Assembly (NCBI GenBank): GCA_007136565.1 | Contig: SLGS01000074.1 | Location: forward strand, 1-33,669 | DNA length: 33,669 nucleotides | Direction of reading: 5' to 3' | From: Clostridia bacterium | GTDB lineage: Bacteria; Bacillota; Sulfobacillia; SLMV01 | Shown: piece after piece, positions 24,211 to 32,232 of the stretch | How positions within the stretch are numbered: position 1 is the first letter of the stretch | How the letters are laid out: each line of letters starts with the position of its first letter | Made by a program: the position numbers and the translations under genes | The notes under the pieces: generated by a model | Database searches by the model: none | What the model was told of the DNA's origin: nothing | The model's input: the letters and a program-made list of their open reading frames with translations, nothing else

Positions 24211-25197
24211 ATGGATGGGCACCCGACCCCGAAGTTGAAGCCGCCCGAATTCCGCGATGTCTTGATGGCGAGAAAGAGAATCGAACCATACCTTCGTCCC
24301 ACCCCGGTCTTCCAATCCCCCCTGCTGGATGAATCCCTCGGTTTCCGCGCACACGTCAAGTGCGAAAACCTCCAACCCACCGGAGCCTTCAAGGTCAGGG
24401 GTGGGGTCAACCTCATGTCGGTACTGGCCGAGGAGTTCGGTGACCTCGATGTGATCACCGCGTCTACGGGAAACCACGGCCAGTCCATCGCCTACGCCGG
24501 GGCGCTCTTCGGAGCGGATGTCGCGGTCCACGTCCCCGTGGACGCCGAACCCCTGAAGGTGCGAGCCATGGAGACCATGGGCGCCCGGGTCGTGGCCCGG
24601 GGACGGGATTACGACGAGGCCCGAGAGGAGGCGCAGCGGATAGCGGAGCGCGAGGGCCGTTACTTCGTGCACACATCCAACGAACCGCACCTCATCGCGG
24701 GAGTGGGAACCTCCACATTGGAACTACTGGAAGTGGTGCCCGATCTCGACGTTCTGATAATCCCCATCGGCGGGGGAAGTGGGGCTTGCGGGGGAGGGCT
24801 GGTGGCCAAGACCATCAATCCCGGGATCCGCGTGATAGGGGTGCAATCCGAGGGTGCCGACGCTGTCCACCGTTCGTGGAAGAGCGGGACGCTTCAGACC
24901 ACGCCCGAGGTCCGCACCTTCGCCGGCGGACTGGCCACCCGGGTAGCCTTCGAATTGCCCTTTGGGATGCTTTCTGAACTCCTGGACGATTTCGTCCTGG
25001 TATCCGACGCGGAACTGTACGAAGCGATCCATTTCCTCGTCGAGATGACCCATCAGGTGGCGGAGGGCGCCGGTGCCGCATCCACCGCCGCGGCTTTGCG
25101 GATGAGGGAAGAACTGTCCGGCCTCGACGTGGGATTGATGCTCAGCGGAGGGAACATCGGGGTGGAGTCGATGTTCGGGGGAGCGAAACGCGGGTAG
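24211..25197 (+). CDS. Threonine/serine dehydratase-like PLP enzyme, without ACT domain
   Basis: This 328-residue fold-type II PLP enzyme has Schiff-base Lys61 in PTGAFKVRGG, the substrate loop STGNHGQS and phosphate-binding glycine loop GGGSGACGGG. The C-terminal segment has SGGN. The family deaminates L-threonine or L-serine to 2-oxo acids and ammonia; serine racemase is a close alternative. Absence of a C-terminal ACT domain suggests a catabolic, non-isoleucine-regulated form. ATG 24211 is adjacent to GTG 24208, and the SD GGGAAGGA (24191-24198) suits either. It follows the FtsX gene closely but has no clear functional link to it. Confidence 0.88.
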   Translation: MDGHPTPKLKPPEFRDVLMARKRIEPYLRPTPVFQSPLLDESLGFRAHVKCENLQPTGAFKVRGGVNLMSVLAEEFGDLDVITASTGNHGQSIAYAGALFGADVAVHVPVDAEPLKVRAMETMGARVVARGRDYDEAREEAQRIAEREGRYFVHTSNEPHLIAGVGTSTLELLEVVPDLDVLIIPIGGGSGACGGGLVAKTINPGIRVIGVQSEGADAVHRSWKSGTLQTTPEVRTFAGGLATRVAFELPFGMLSELLDDFVLVSDAELYEAIHFLVEMTHQVAEGAGAASTAAALRMREELSGLDVGLMLSGGNIGVESMFGGAKRG

Positions 25198-25236
25198 GCG
25201 CCCCCCCGAGATGGTTTCCTAAGAGCTCGAATCGTC

Positions 25237-26085
25237 CTAGTCCAGTGCACCTTCCATGACTATGAACTCGTGGGCGTCGAAGGAGAAACCCCATCGCCGC
25301 AATAGATCGCCGATATCCGTCCTGTGCGGAGGGAAGAGGCAGGCGATCTTGGAAACCCCGGTTTCGCGGGCCCGGGCGATGCCCTCTCGCAAGCCGACTT
25401 CGGCGTCGCCACCCAGGTAGGCGATGTGGAACTCGCGCTCGGGCATGAAACGGGCTCCCATGAACGCGATGTTCCCGAGGGAATCCCCGTAAAACTTGCC
25501 CTCCCGGGCCCAGACCCGGAGGGTGTCCGGGGAGAATGTGAAGAAGGTCCGGTTCATCACGGTGAAATCGCCCCATTCCCTTCGGCCCCGTGCCGCGGTC
25601 ATCCGGACCTCCCCGGGATCGTCGATGGGGGAGAGAGTCCCCGGGGGGCCGGTTTCCGGCAGATGTTCCGGCGCAGCGAGGGCACCGCGGAAAGTGGCCG
25701 CGACGGAGAAACCGAACAGCTCCGCCAGGCCCTTGCTGGCGGCATTGGTTACCCCGGTGTACATTCGCATGGTGGTAACGCCCCTCGGGCGCGCCAGATG
25801 AAAGAACCAGCGATAGAACTCCTTGCCGACTCCGAGCCCCTGGTACTCGGGCGAAACCCGAAGGGATTCCAACCACGCGGAACCGTCGGGAAGGATGGTG
25901 AACTTCCCGCAGCCGGCGGGTCGGCCATCGATCTCCGCGATACCGAACCCACCCCTCTCATCGGCGATGAACTCGTCGAAGACCTCTTCGAGATACCTGT
26001 GATTGGGCATGGCCCCGGCCTCGATGTGGGCCACGGCTTCGCGATCGGTGGGACGAACCGACCGCAATCTAATGTTCTCGGGCAT
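25237..26085 (-). CDS. GNAT-family N-acetyltransferase, probably tandem-domain
   Basis: The N-terminal half of this 282-residue protein is a standard GNAT domain. It includes the acetyl-CoA pyrophosphate-binding loop LRVSPEYQGLGVGK (about 77-90) preceded by the beta4 strand. The C-terminal half (about 180-280) looks like a second, divergent GNAT lobe with a final RRWGFSFDAHEFIV strand pattern. The start is ATG 26085 with GGAGGT 7 bases upstream. The open frame continues 12 codons further but without an SD. The acceptor substrate is unknown. The gene is divergent from the nitrilase lipoprotein and convergent with the dehydratase. Confidence 0.85.
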   Translation of the reverse strand: MPENIRLRSVRPTDREAVAHIEAGAMPNHRYLEEVFDEFIADERGGFGIAEIDGRPAGCGKFTILPDGSAWLESLRVSPEYQGLGVGKEFYRWFFHLARPRGVTTMRMYTGVTNAASKGLAELFGFSVAATFRGALAAPEHLPETGPPGTLSPIDDPGEVRMTAARGRREWGDFTVMNRTFFTFSPDTLRVWAREGKFYGDSLGNIAFMGARFMPEREFHIAYLGGDAEVGLREGIARARETGVSKIACLFPPHRTDIGDLLRRWGFSFDAHEFIVMEGALD

Positions 26086-26216
26086 GAAATGACCTCCAGT
26101 CAAAGTTGCTATCGACTCCACCAGATGAGTGTATCATTCTTCCCGGGTGACGTTCCTCCTTCGATCTCGTGGGTCGGAGAAGGTCTTTTCGCGGCGTGCG
26201 CCGGCCGCGCGGGCGT

Positions 26217-26229
26217 GGTAGACTCTACC
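26217..26229. repeat. 13-base palindrome in the GNAT/nitrilase divergent region
   Basis: GGTAGACTCTACC is a perfect 6-bp palindrome around one base, inside the 222-base divergent intergenic region. It includes TGGTAGACT, which also resembles an extended -10 for the nitrilase gene. It is a possible operator over a promoter. Confidence 0.3.
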
Positions 26230-26307
26230 CGTCGTCCGGGTGCACGGGGTGCAGTTCGTTTAGTCGTTGCCCGGGGATAAAACGAGTTTTCGGGGTGATC
26301 CCATACC

Positions 26308-27453
26308 ATGCGCCACCGATGCGTTGCCCTCATAGCGTTCCTGTCCATATTGTCCCTCGCGGGCTTCGTGGGTTGCGGTTTCGTCGAGGGCGATCCCGTC
26401 GCTCCTTCGCCGCCCGTTTCGCCCCGCACTCCGCCCCCGGAGATCAACCTGGTGGCAGTCCAAATGCGAGTCGACGAATCGATGTTCACCTCGGGGGACA
26501 CCTTCGAGGCGGGGCTGCGAAGCATGATGGATTTGGCAAGCGAGGAGACGGAGCTGGGGTCGGACACGCTGGTGGTCTTTCCCGAGGATATCGGCCTCCT
26601 CACAGTACTCTTCGGACAGGGAGATACCCTCTCCACCGCACGAGGGTTAGAGGACGGGATGGAGAAGGTGATCCGCTCGAACCTCGTGTCCGTCGGAAAG
26701 AACAAACTCTTTCACCGCGTTAGTTGGCCCCGGGCCCTCTTCTTGACCTTCGGTGAGGGCATGGCGGAAGCCTATTTTGAAACCTTTTCCACCCTGGCCC
26801 GCGAGTACGGAGTGTACATCGTCGGGGGATCGGTGGCGCTCAGCGATGCGAGCATGTCGCCCTATGTTCCCGACGGTATTCCCGGTGCCCCGGGGGAGAA
26901 GGAAAGGAGAAACTCGGCGGACGTCTACAACGCCGGTGCCGTCTTCGGTCCCGGGGGCGAGGTCCTGGGTGTAACCCGCAAGGCCAATCTCATCGAGTTG
27001 GAGGGTCCCGGCGGGTTGGACCTCGTCCCCGGTGATGTCGAGGCGGTGCAACCGATACCGACGTCCCTGGGATCCATCGGTTTGGCAATATGTCTCGATG
27101 GTTTCAGCCCCGGTGTGCTCGACGCTCTAGGGGAGGCCGATATCCTCGTCCAGCCCAGCGCGAACCCCGTCGAGTGGGAGCGCTGGCAACAGGAGGAATG
27201 GCTCGAGAGCAGTTGGACGGCGGTGGTCCAAGAGCGGCGCTTTCCCTATGCGGTAAATCCCATGCTCACCGGGAATATCCTGGATCTGTCCTTCTTCGGG
27301 CAAAGTTCCATCGTGGTCTCCGATGCTTCGCGGGAAGAATCCGTGCGGGGGTTCAAGGATCTCGATGATATGCCGGGCTTCGCGGCGGTGGCCTCCGATG
27401 ATTTCGAAGGGGAAGTGATTTCGGTAAGGGTTCCCCACCCCGATCATCGCTAG
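26308..27453 (+). CDS. Lipid-anchored nitrilase-superfamily hydrolase
   Basis: This 381-residue protein begins with a signal peptide and lipobox Cys23 (GFVGC), followed by a Pro-rich linker (about 31-45). The carbon-nitrogen hydrolase domain follows. The Glu-Lys-Cys triad is visible: Glu93 in VVFPEDIG, Lys225 in VTRKANLI and Cys262 in LAICLDGF. Such enzymes hydrolyse nitriles, amides or N-acyl bonds. Exported lipoprotein members are unusual outside the apolipoprotein N-acyltransferase branch, which instead has multiple TM helices that are absent here. The ATG 26308 start places the signal peptide at residue 1. It appears monocistronic; the 288-base gap after it holds no supported feature. Confidence 0.85.
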   Translation: MRHRCVALIAFLSILSLAGFVGCGFVEGDPVAPSPPVSPRTPPPEINLVAVQMRVDESMFTSGDTFEAGLRSMMDLASEETELGSDTLVVFPEDIGLLTVLFGQGDTLSTARGLEDGMEKVIRSNLVSVGKNKLFHRVSWPRALFLTFGEGMAEAYFETFSTLAREYGVYIVGGSVALSDASMSPYVPDGIPGAPGEKERRNSADVYNAGAVFGPGGEVLGVTRKANLIELEGPGGLDLVPGDVEAVQPIPTSLGSIGLAICLDGFSPGVLDALGEADILVQPSANPVEWERWQQEEWLESSWTAVVQERRFPYAVNPMLTGNILDLSFFGQSSIVVSDASREESVRGFKDLDDMPGFAAVASDDFEGEVISVRVPHPDHR

Positions 27454-27741
27454 GTGATCCCACTCGCCGCCCGCGCCTCCGGCGGTTGGAGCAACCGGCG
27501 GTTATCCGAAATACCGGGATGCCGCGCAGGATGAAGGATGGATGGCGTCGAATATTACCTATGTACAGGGGTTTTGCGTAGCGAAGCGGGTTTGGTTTCC
27601 GGGAAGGTATTCGTCACCCATCAGTAAGTTCCACATCCATTCGCCGCCCTCGGGCGCGTCTCGTCAACCTCAAGCGGATTTGTAGAAGGAACCATACACC
27701 AAGTCCCATGGTTATTTCCCCGGAGGGGAGGCGAATGGTCG

Positions 27742-28020
27742 ATGCTGTTTTTGGCGTTGATGTCGGTTCGGGATGGCACCGAAGATGAAAGGATCGGGCG
27801 TCGCGCGGCGTGGAAGGTCCCAGACGGGATGCGCATCCTCGGTGAATACTGGTTGATGACCCCTTCCCCGGAGTGCGTAGTCGTCTTCGAGGCCGAGGAT
27901 GTCGCGGGTATGCTGGAGTTCAGCGGGGCCTGGAACGATGTCTACCAGGTGGAGGTCTTCCCGGCGATGGATGCCGAGGAGGGATTGGAATTGGCCCAGA
28001 TGTTCGCCGGGAGCGGATGA
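27742..28020 (+). CDS. Small DUF3303-like protein
   Basis: This 92-residue protein resembles the DUF3303 alpha/beta-barrel type. It has an opening beta strand (MLFLALMSV), a central WKVPDGMRILGEYW segment and an ECVVVFEAED strand. A WNDVYQVEVFPAMD segment and an acidic C-terminal helix follow. Function is unknown. ATG 27742 has GGGGAGG 10 bases upstream. The next stretch holds a decayed gene of a similarly small ferredoxin-like type, so this may once have been a pair. Confidence 0.6.
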   Translation: MLFLALMSVRDGTEDERIGRRAAWKVPDGMRILGEYWLMTPSPECVVVFEAEDVAGMLEFSGAWNDVYQVEVFPAMDAEEGLELAQMFAGSG

Positions 28021-28086
28021 GGCTTAATCGGGAAGCGACCGAGACGTGCCGGATGGGGGCGGTGAAGGTGCGCCGATACCCAGTTA

Positions 28087-28350
28087 GTGGTCGTTCACGA
28101 TATGCCCATGGGGCCAGAGGGGTTCGTCGAAATGGCTGAGACCGCGAAGACCGTGATTCCCGAGGGGTCGGAGTGGTTCGAGACCTAGTGCGCTTTCGAC
28201 GGGGGAAGGTCTTTCTGCCAGGGGCGGTCTCCGGGCGGTGAGGCCCCGGAGGAGGGATTTCCGCGGCGGAATGGGCCGTGGAGGGTGTATATCCGGCGAT
28301 GGTTTTCGATATCGAAGGCGGCAGGATCGAGGAGGACCAGGACGGTCGCA
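28087..28350 (+). pseudogene. Decayed small DUF4242-like gene with in-frame TAG and frameshifts
   Basis: A coding-like frame reads VVVHDMPMGPEGFVEMAE and TVIPEGSEWFET before TAG at 28186-28188. The same frame continues CAFDGGRSFC, the usual next strand of this small ferredoxin-like fold, suggesting a Tyr codon mutated to stop. The continuation (VEGVYPAMVFDIEGG, from 28278) is in another frame, so at least one and probably two frameshifts follow. The family resemblance to DUF4242-type proteins is from memory. Non-functional unless recoded. Confidence 0.55.
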
Positions 28351-28389
28351 CGCGGGGGCGGGAGGAAGGCCCGACCCGCCCCCCGTACT

Positions 28390-28890
28390 TCAGGTCCGGA
28401 TCTCGATGGGGAACTCCAGGTCCACTACCTCCAGGTCGTCCACCACCGTATTCCTCCTCACCACCATCACGAAATCGGCGCTCGGTGCCAGGGGGAATAT
28501 GCTCCAGTGCCAGGTTCCCGGCAACAGGCTCACCCCGGCGGTACCATCCAGCAGGAAAGCCCGGACGCGTGCGGGGTCCGGCCCCGACCCCGCCAGGGGA
28601 GCATCCGCGGGCGCCAGGGCGAAGATGCACGGTTCATCCGTGAGGGGGATGAAACTCTGGCTCGCCCTGCGATGGCGTTCCATCTTCTCCAGGATCGGTT
28701 CGCGTTGCATTACCCTCAGGTAGGCCAAGTCCACGGGGTCCCCGGAGAACTCGAGGCGCGCCATGCGGTCCCAATAATGGTATATCCCGAGATCCATGTC
28801 GGGAGCTTCGTCCCCGGGATGAAGCACGTCCCCGAAGGGCCTGAAGGCCTCCCGGGTCAGGGGTTCGGGTCTGACTATCGGTTTGTCCAC
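28390..28890 (-). CDS. Ureidoglycolate lyase-like protein (AllA family)
   Basis: This roughly 166-residue cupin-like protein resembles ureidoglycolate lyase (E. coli AllA, 160 aa). Visible features are LTREAFRPFGDVL at the N-terminus, ERHRRASQSFIPL in the centre and GTWHWSIFPL (about 129-138). The AllA family releases urea from ureidoglycolate in allantoin breakdown. The start GTG 28890 is favoured because SD GGGAGG lies about 9 bases upstream. GTG 28899 overlaps the SD. It is divergent from the amidohydrolase at 29137, which could belong to the same purine/ureide catabolism, but no other allantoin genes are in the window. Confidence 0.82.
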   Translation of the reverse strand: MDKPIVRPEPLTREAFRPFGDVLHPGDEAPDMDLGIYHYWDRMARLEFSGDPVDLAYLRVMQREPILEKMERHRRASQSFIPLTDEPCIFALAPADAPLAGSGPDPARVRAFLLDGTAGVSLLPGTWHWSIFPLAPSADFVMVVRRNTVVDDLEVVDLEFPIEIRT

Positions 28891-29136
28891 TTCTCTCACC
28901 TCCCGCCATCACCTACGTAATCCTAGATCCGGGCGCGATTTCCTGCCGGGGATTCGTCGCGCGCGGTTGTCTAGCGGATAGATTCCGCTCGAATCCGAAA
29001 GGGTCGAGGGTGGATTCGGTCGAAGGTAGAATCCAGGTGCGGGGTGATATCCCATGGAGGTAGCCGGCGATTCGCCGGTAGAAATAGGATCGGCTCCGCC
29101 GTAAACCCCGGAGCCCGCGGAGGGGAAGGTGTCGAG

Positions 29137-30510
29137 ATGGGGATCTTGTTCGAAAACGCCACCGTTATCACGATGTCGAAGGACGGGGACATAATCCGCG
29201 GGGGAAGCCTTTACGTCGAAGGGGAGACCATCGTCGATGTCGGAGGTGCCCCGAGGATGAGGATGGAGTACGGCCGAAAGGCGGCGAGGATCGTGGATGC
29301 GCGCCGCAAGACGATCCTCCCGGGGTTCGTCAACGCCCACTGCCATTCGACGCAATTGGCCTGCAGGGGAAGGGCGGAGGACGTCAGCAACTGGGATGCC
29401 GTTTGGGGGATAATGGGAAGCATCGCCGACGCCATGACTCCCGAGGATGCCTACGCCGCATCTATGCTCGCCCACGTTGAGATGCTGAAGTCGGGTATCA
29501 CCACCGTGGTCGACAGTGGTCGCCATATGCCCAGGGCCGGGGAGGCCGCGGTGGATAGTGGCATAAGAGCCTTCCTGCACGTGGCCTTCCGCGATGCGGA
29601 CCCCGGCAAGGTTAGGGACGGCGGTATTTACGAGTACGTCCCTTCCATCGGGGAGCGGGGCCTGGGAGAGGCCGTCGCCCTGGTCGAGAAGTTCAAGGGG
29701 GCGGCCGATGGCCGCATCGATTGTCTCATGGGGCCCCACGCTACGGACGTCTGTTCCCCCGATCTGTTGGCCGCGGCCCGACGCGAGGCGGACAGGTTGG
29801 AGGTCGGGGTTACCATCCACCTGGCCCAAAACGAGGTGGAGCCCCGACAATGCCGGGCGGCCTGGGGGGCCTCCCCGGGACCCATGATGGAGCGCGCCGG
29901 TTTCCTGGGGCCGGATTTTTTGGGAGCCCATGCCATCTTCGTGGAGGAAGAGGATATCGCGGCGCTGGCCCGCAACGGGTGTTCGGTGTCTCACAATCCC
30001 CAGATCAACGCCAAGAGGGCTCACATCGCCCCCGCCGCCGACATGATGGAGGCCGGGGTCAACGTCGCCCTGGGCACGGATAACATGTTCTACGACATGA
30101 TGGAGGTCATCAAGACGGCGGGGATGGTCTGGCGCTTGAGGGCTGGCGACCCCACTCAACCCGAACCCATGCGTATCCTGGAGATGGCCACGATCAACGG
30201 TGCCAGGGCCCTGGGTATCGAGGATCGAGTAGGTACCCTCGAGCCGGGTAAGGTGGCCGATTTGATAATGATAGACTGCGATCGGCCTCGCTACATCCCC
30301 TCGGTCGAGGAAAATACCATCACCAACCTGGTCCATTTCGGTTCATCGAGCGACGTGCAGCTCACCATGGTGGGAGGTCGCGTCCTGGTGGACGATTTCC
30401 GCTACGTCGGGGGGAGCGAAGGGGACATAATGGATCGAGCCCAGCGCTCCGGTGAAGAGGTTTGGCAGCGGGCCAGGGGAGAGTGGTCGAGGAAACCCGG
30501 CGGTCGCTAG
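29137..30510 (+). CDS. ATZ/TRZ-type amidohydrolase (cytosine/SAH deaminase-like superfamily)
   Basis: This 457-residue metal-dependent hydrolase has an N-terminal beta-sandwich and barrel ligands His68/His70 (NAHCHSTQ), His228 (IHLAQNEVE), His265 (GAHAIF) and Asp315 (LGTDNMF). The C-terminus re-enters the sandwich (LEPGKVADLIMID). The mononuclear zinc plan fits deaminases of guanine, SAH/MTA, cytosine or triazines; the usual HLAET is HLAQN, which may reflect substrate. The SD AGGGGAAGG and ATG 29137 define the start. The open frame extends upstream without initiation signals. The neighbour AllA suggests purine or ureide substrates, but this is inference. Confidence 0.88.
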   Translation: MGILFENATVITMSKDGDIIRGGSLYVEGETIVDVGGAPRMRMEYGRKAARIVDARRKTILPGFVNAHCHSTQLACRGRAEDVSNWDAVWGIMGSIADAMTPEDAYAASMLAHVEMLKSGITTVVDSGRHMPRAGEAAVDSGIRAFLHVAFRDADPGKVRDGGIYEYVPSIGERGLGEAVALVEKFKGAADGRIDCLMGPHATDVCSPDLLAAARREADRLEVGVTIHLAQNEVEPRQCRAAWGASPGPMMERAGFLGPDFLGAHAIFVEEEDIAALARNGCSVSHNPQINAKRAHIAPAADMMEAGVNVALGTDNMFYDMMEVIKTAGMVWRLRAGDPTQPEPMRILEMATINGARALGIEDRVGTLEPGKVADLIMIDCDRPRYIPSVEENTITNLVHFGSSSDVQLTMVGGRVLVDDFRYVGGSEGDIMDRAQRSGEEVWQRARGEWSRKPGGR

Positions 30511-30519
30511 TTTACTCCA

Positions 30520-30535
30520 CCGTCCGACGGGACGG
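30520..30535 (+). terminator. Short GC hairpin after the amidohydrolase
   Basis: CCGTCC (30520-30525) and GGACGG (30530-30535) form a perfect 6-bp stem with a GACG loop, 10 bases after the stop, between convergent genes. Only a weak CTT follows. Confidence 0.4.
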
Positions 30536-30666
30536 CTTCCCGGAGGATCGCGACGGGTGCACCCGGGAGCCTACCCCGACGTCTTCCCCTCGACGCGCCG
30601 CCGATCCCGTTTGAGATGCGGCGGGATCCGACGCGTCGGGGGGAGGAAGTAACGGTGGATGTCGGG

Positions 30667-31023
30667 TCAGCGAAGGAACTTCTGTATCTCTACCTTGTAG
30701 CCGTCGGGATCCCTGAGGAAGAAGTGATAGATTCCAAACCGGGGGTTCTCCCGCGGCGCGGACTCCACCTCGACCCCGGGTTGCCCCGACATCCTATCGT
30801 GGATACCGTCGACATCGTCCGTCAGGAGCGTGATGATGATTCCTTCCGTCGAGGCTTTCGGGAAATGGTCGCAGAAACCCAGCAGGCTGCCGGGCCTCAC
30901 CCGGTAGATGCGGCATGCCCCCTGGTCCTTGTAGAGGGGAAGGCCTATCATGTCGTGGTAGAATTCGTGGGTCGCGTCGAGGTTTGACGAGTGGTAAAAG
31001 GCCACCAGGCCGTCGAAAGACAC
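30667..31023 (-). CDS. VOC-family (glyoxalase/bleomycin-resistance fold) protein
   Basis: This 118-residue single-module VOC protein has paired beta-alpha-beta-beta-beta units. AFYHSSNLDATHEFYHDMIG opens the first, with a possible metal His, and FGIYHFFLRDPDGYKVEI closes the second with the canonical DPDG-x-x-x-E signature. It is likely metal-dependent; the substrate is unknown. GTG 31023 is the start because SD GGGGAG lies 6 bases upstream. The frame is open for a further 18 codons without an SD. Confidence 0.85.
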   Translation of the reverse strand: MSFDGLVAFYHSSNLDATHEFYHDMIGLPLYKDQGACRIYRVRPGSLLGFCDHFPKASTEGIIITLLTDDVDGIHDRMSGQPGVEVESAPRENPRFGIYHFFLRDPDGYKVEIQKFLR

Positions 31024-31212
31024 GCTATCACTCCCCGCCGTTGTTGGAATTATCTTCCGCAGATTTTCACTTAGCATCTACTTCATCGCCCGGGGTGATA
31101 CATCCTTCACCGATGGGTGGAGTTCTCGCCGATGGCCTTCGTGGAGCCGATGCGGAGTTTCCGTGGGGCGGTGCGGGGATGGATCGGAATCCAGGGGAGT
31201 GGATCCATACTC

Positions 31213-31530
31213 CTATCTCATAATCGCGGACATGAGGCCGAACATGTGGTAGACGGTGACCCAGGTGTAAGCCGCCAAGACGAATACCAGGAGCCCCCGG
31301 GAGATCCATTGCATCCCGTGTCTTACCATCCAGATCCGATAGAGCCCGGCGGGCACTACTATCAATTTCACCACGGCGAACCAGGGGGTACCGATGAGTG
31401 CGTCCATGTAGGGGTTGCCCTCCGGGATGCCCAGGGATAGCGCGCGCAGGGTCAGGAAGTAATCGGCGAAATTGAAGATGCCGATGCCGATCAGCGCTAC
31501 CTTTATCCATCGGTCTCGCGGTTTGTCCAT
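31213..31530 (-). CDS. DUF5658-like small membrane protein
   Basis: This 105-residue protein has three hydrophobic segments (about 9-30, 50-66, 76-98). The ADYFLTLRALSLG-x-x-EGNPYMD motif is characteristic of DUF5658 (a TLxxL..G..E.NP pattern). Function is unknown. ATG 31530 has GGGAGG 6 bases upstream. It lies divergent from the MarR gene. The 189 bases between this gene and the VOC gene hold nothing supported. Confidence 0.7.
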   Translation of the reverse strand: MDKPRDRWIKVALIGIGIFNFADYFLTLRALSLGIPEGNPYMDALIGTPWFAVVKLIVVPAGLYRIWMVRHGMQWISRGLLVFVLAAYTWVTVYHMFGLMSAIMR

Positions 31531-31640
31531 CGCTGGCCTCCCGGTTCAGTCATACCCCGGGGGACGGATTTCATTCTGGGCCCACGGAAATGATCCGACG
31601 ATGGCGGAGGCCATCCGCGGGGTTAAGTCCACTATTCCCT

Positions 31641-31683
31641 TTGACAACCCGATGGTATTCCTGAAAAATATTCGTGAACGTTC
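31641..31683 (+). promoter_or_regulatory. Promoter and possible operator of the marR-MATE unit
   Basis: A perfect TTGACA (31641-31646) is followed after 17 bases by an AT-rich AAAAAT (31664-31669), a good -35/-10 pair. A GAACGTTC palindrome (31676-31683) lies at the expected start site, where a MarR dimer could bind for autoregulation. Confidence 0.5.
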
Positions 31684-31706
31684 CATTATGGTCCCGGGAG
31701 GCGGAT

Positions 31707-32177
31707 ATGAGTGACGAAGTGAAGGATGCCCTTATACATCGACTCGATTACCTGGTTTCCGGCGTGGGCAGACATTTCACCAACGCCCGCCGGGCTTTTC
31801 GCGATTTCGACGTGACCGGCCCCGAGTATTTTCTCATCAGGCTCCTATCGGTCGAGGGCACCAAGAGTGTCTCGGAGATCGCAAGCCACCTCAGCCTGAC
31901 ACAGGCGACCGCCTCAAACGTAATCAATGCCGCCCAAAGCAAAGGGCTGGTCGCGAAGGTGAAGGATCCCGACGACCGGCGAGTAACCCTGATCAGCCTC
32001 ACCGAGGAAGGAGAGATCTTGCTCGAGCGGGTCAAGAGGGAACGCCTGAAGCGCACGGGGAAGATATTGCGACGTCTATCCGAGTCCGAGCTCGAAGATC
32101 TGGTTCGCATCTTTTCCAAGTTGAAAGAGTCCCTGGTGGATGGTGAATCGCCGCCGGATCGAAATGAAGCCCAATAG
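31707..32177 (+). CDS. MarR-family transcriptional regulator
   Basis: This 156-residue protein has the winged-helix MarR plan. An N-terminal dimer helix is followed by helix-turn-helix SEIASHLSLTQATASNVI (about 56-73), wing DPDDRRVTLISLT (about 87-99) and C-terminal dimer helices. Such regulators usually repress themselves and a neighbouring efflux or detoxification gene, releasing DNA on ligand or oxidant binding; no Cys is present for thiol sensing. ATG 31707 with GGGAGGCGG upstream is the start. The MATE gene follows after 55 bases on the same strand, an expected regulator-target pair. Confidence 0.9.
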   Translation: MSDEVKDALIHRLDYLVSGVGRHFTNARRAFRDFDVTGPEYFLIRLLSVEGTKSVSEIASHLSLTQATASNVINAAQSKGLVAKVKDPDDRRVTLISLTEEGEILLERVKRERLKRTGKILRRLSESELEDLVRIFSKLKESLVDGESPPDRNEAQ

Positions 32178-32232
32178 CGAGGATGGGATCCCAGGAGATC
32201 CCCCTTCGAATCGAACGGGAGCGTTATAGTAG

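Noticed and set aside
28186..28188. TAG as a pyrrolysine codon in the small DUF4242-like gene
   Set aside because: Frameshifts also follow and the position matches a common Tyr in the fold as I remember it; nonsense decay is simpler, and other genes here end in TAG.
28909..30336. Long minus-strand open frame opposite the ATZ/TRZ amidohydrolase
   Set aside because: Antisense shadow of a gene with complete catalytic motifs; Gly/His/Pro-rich translation without family resemblance.
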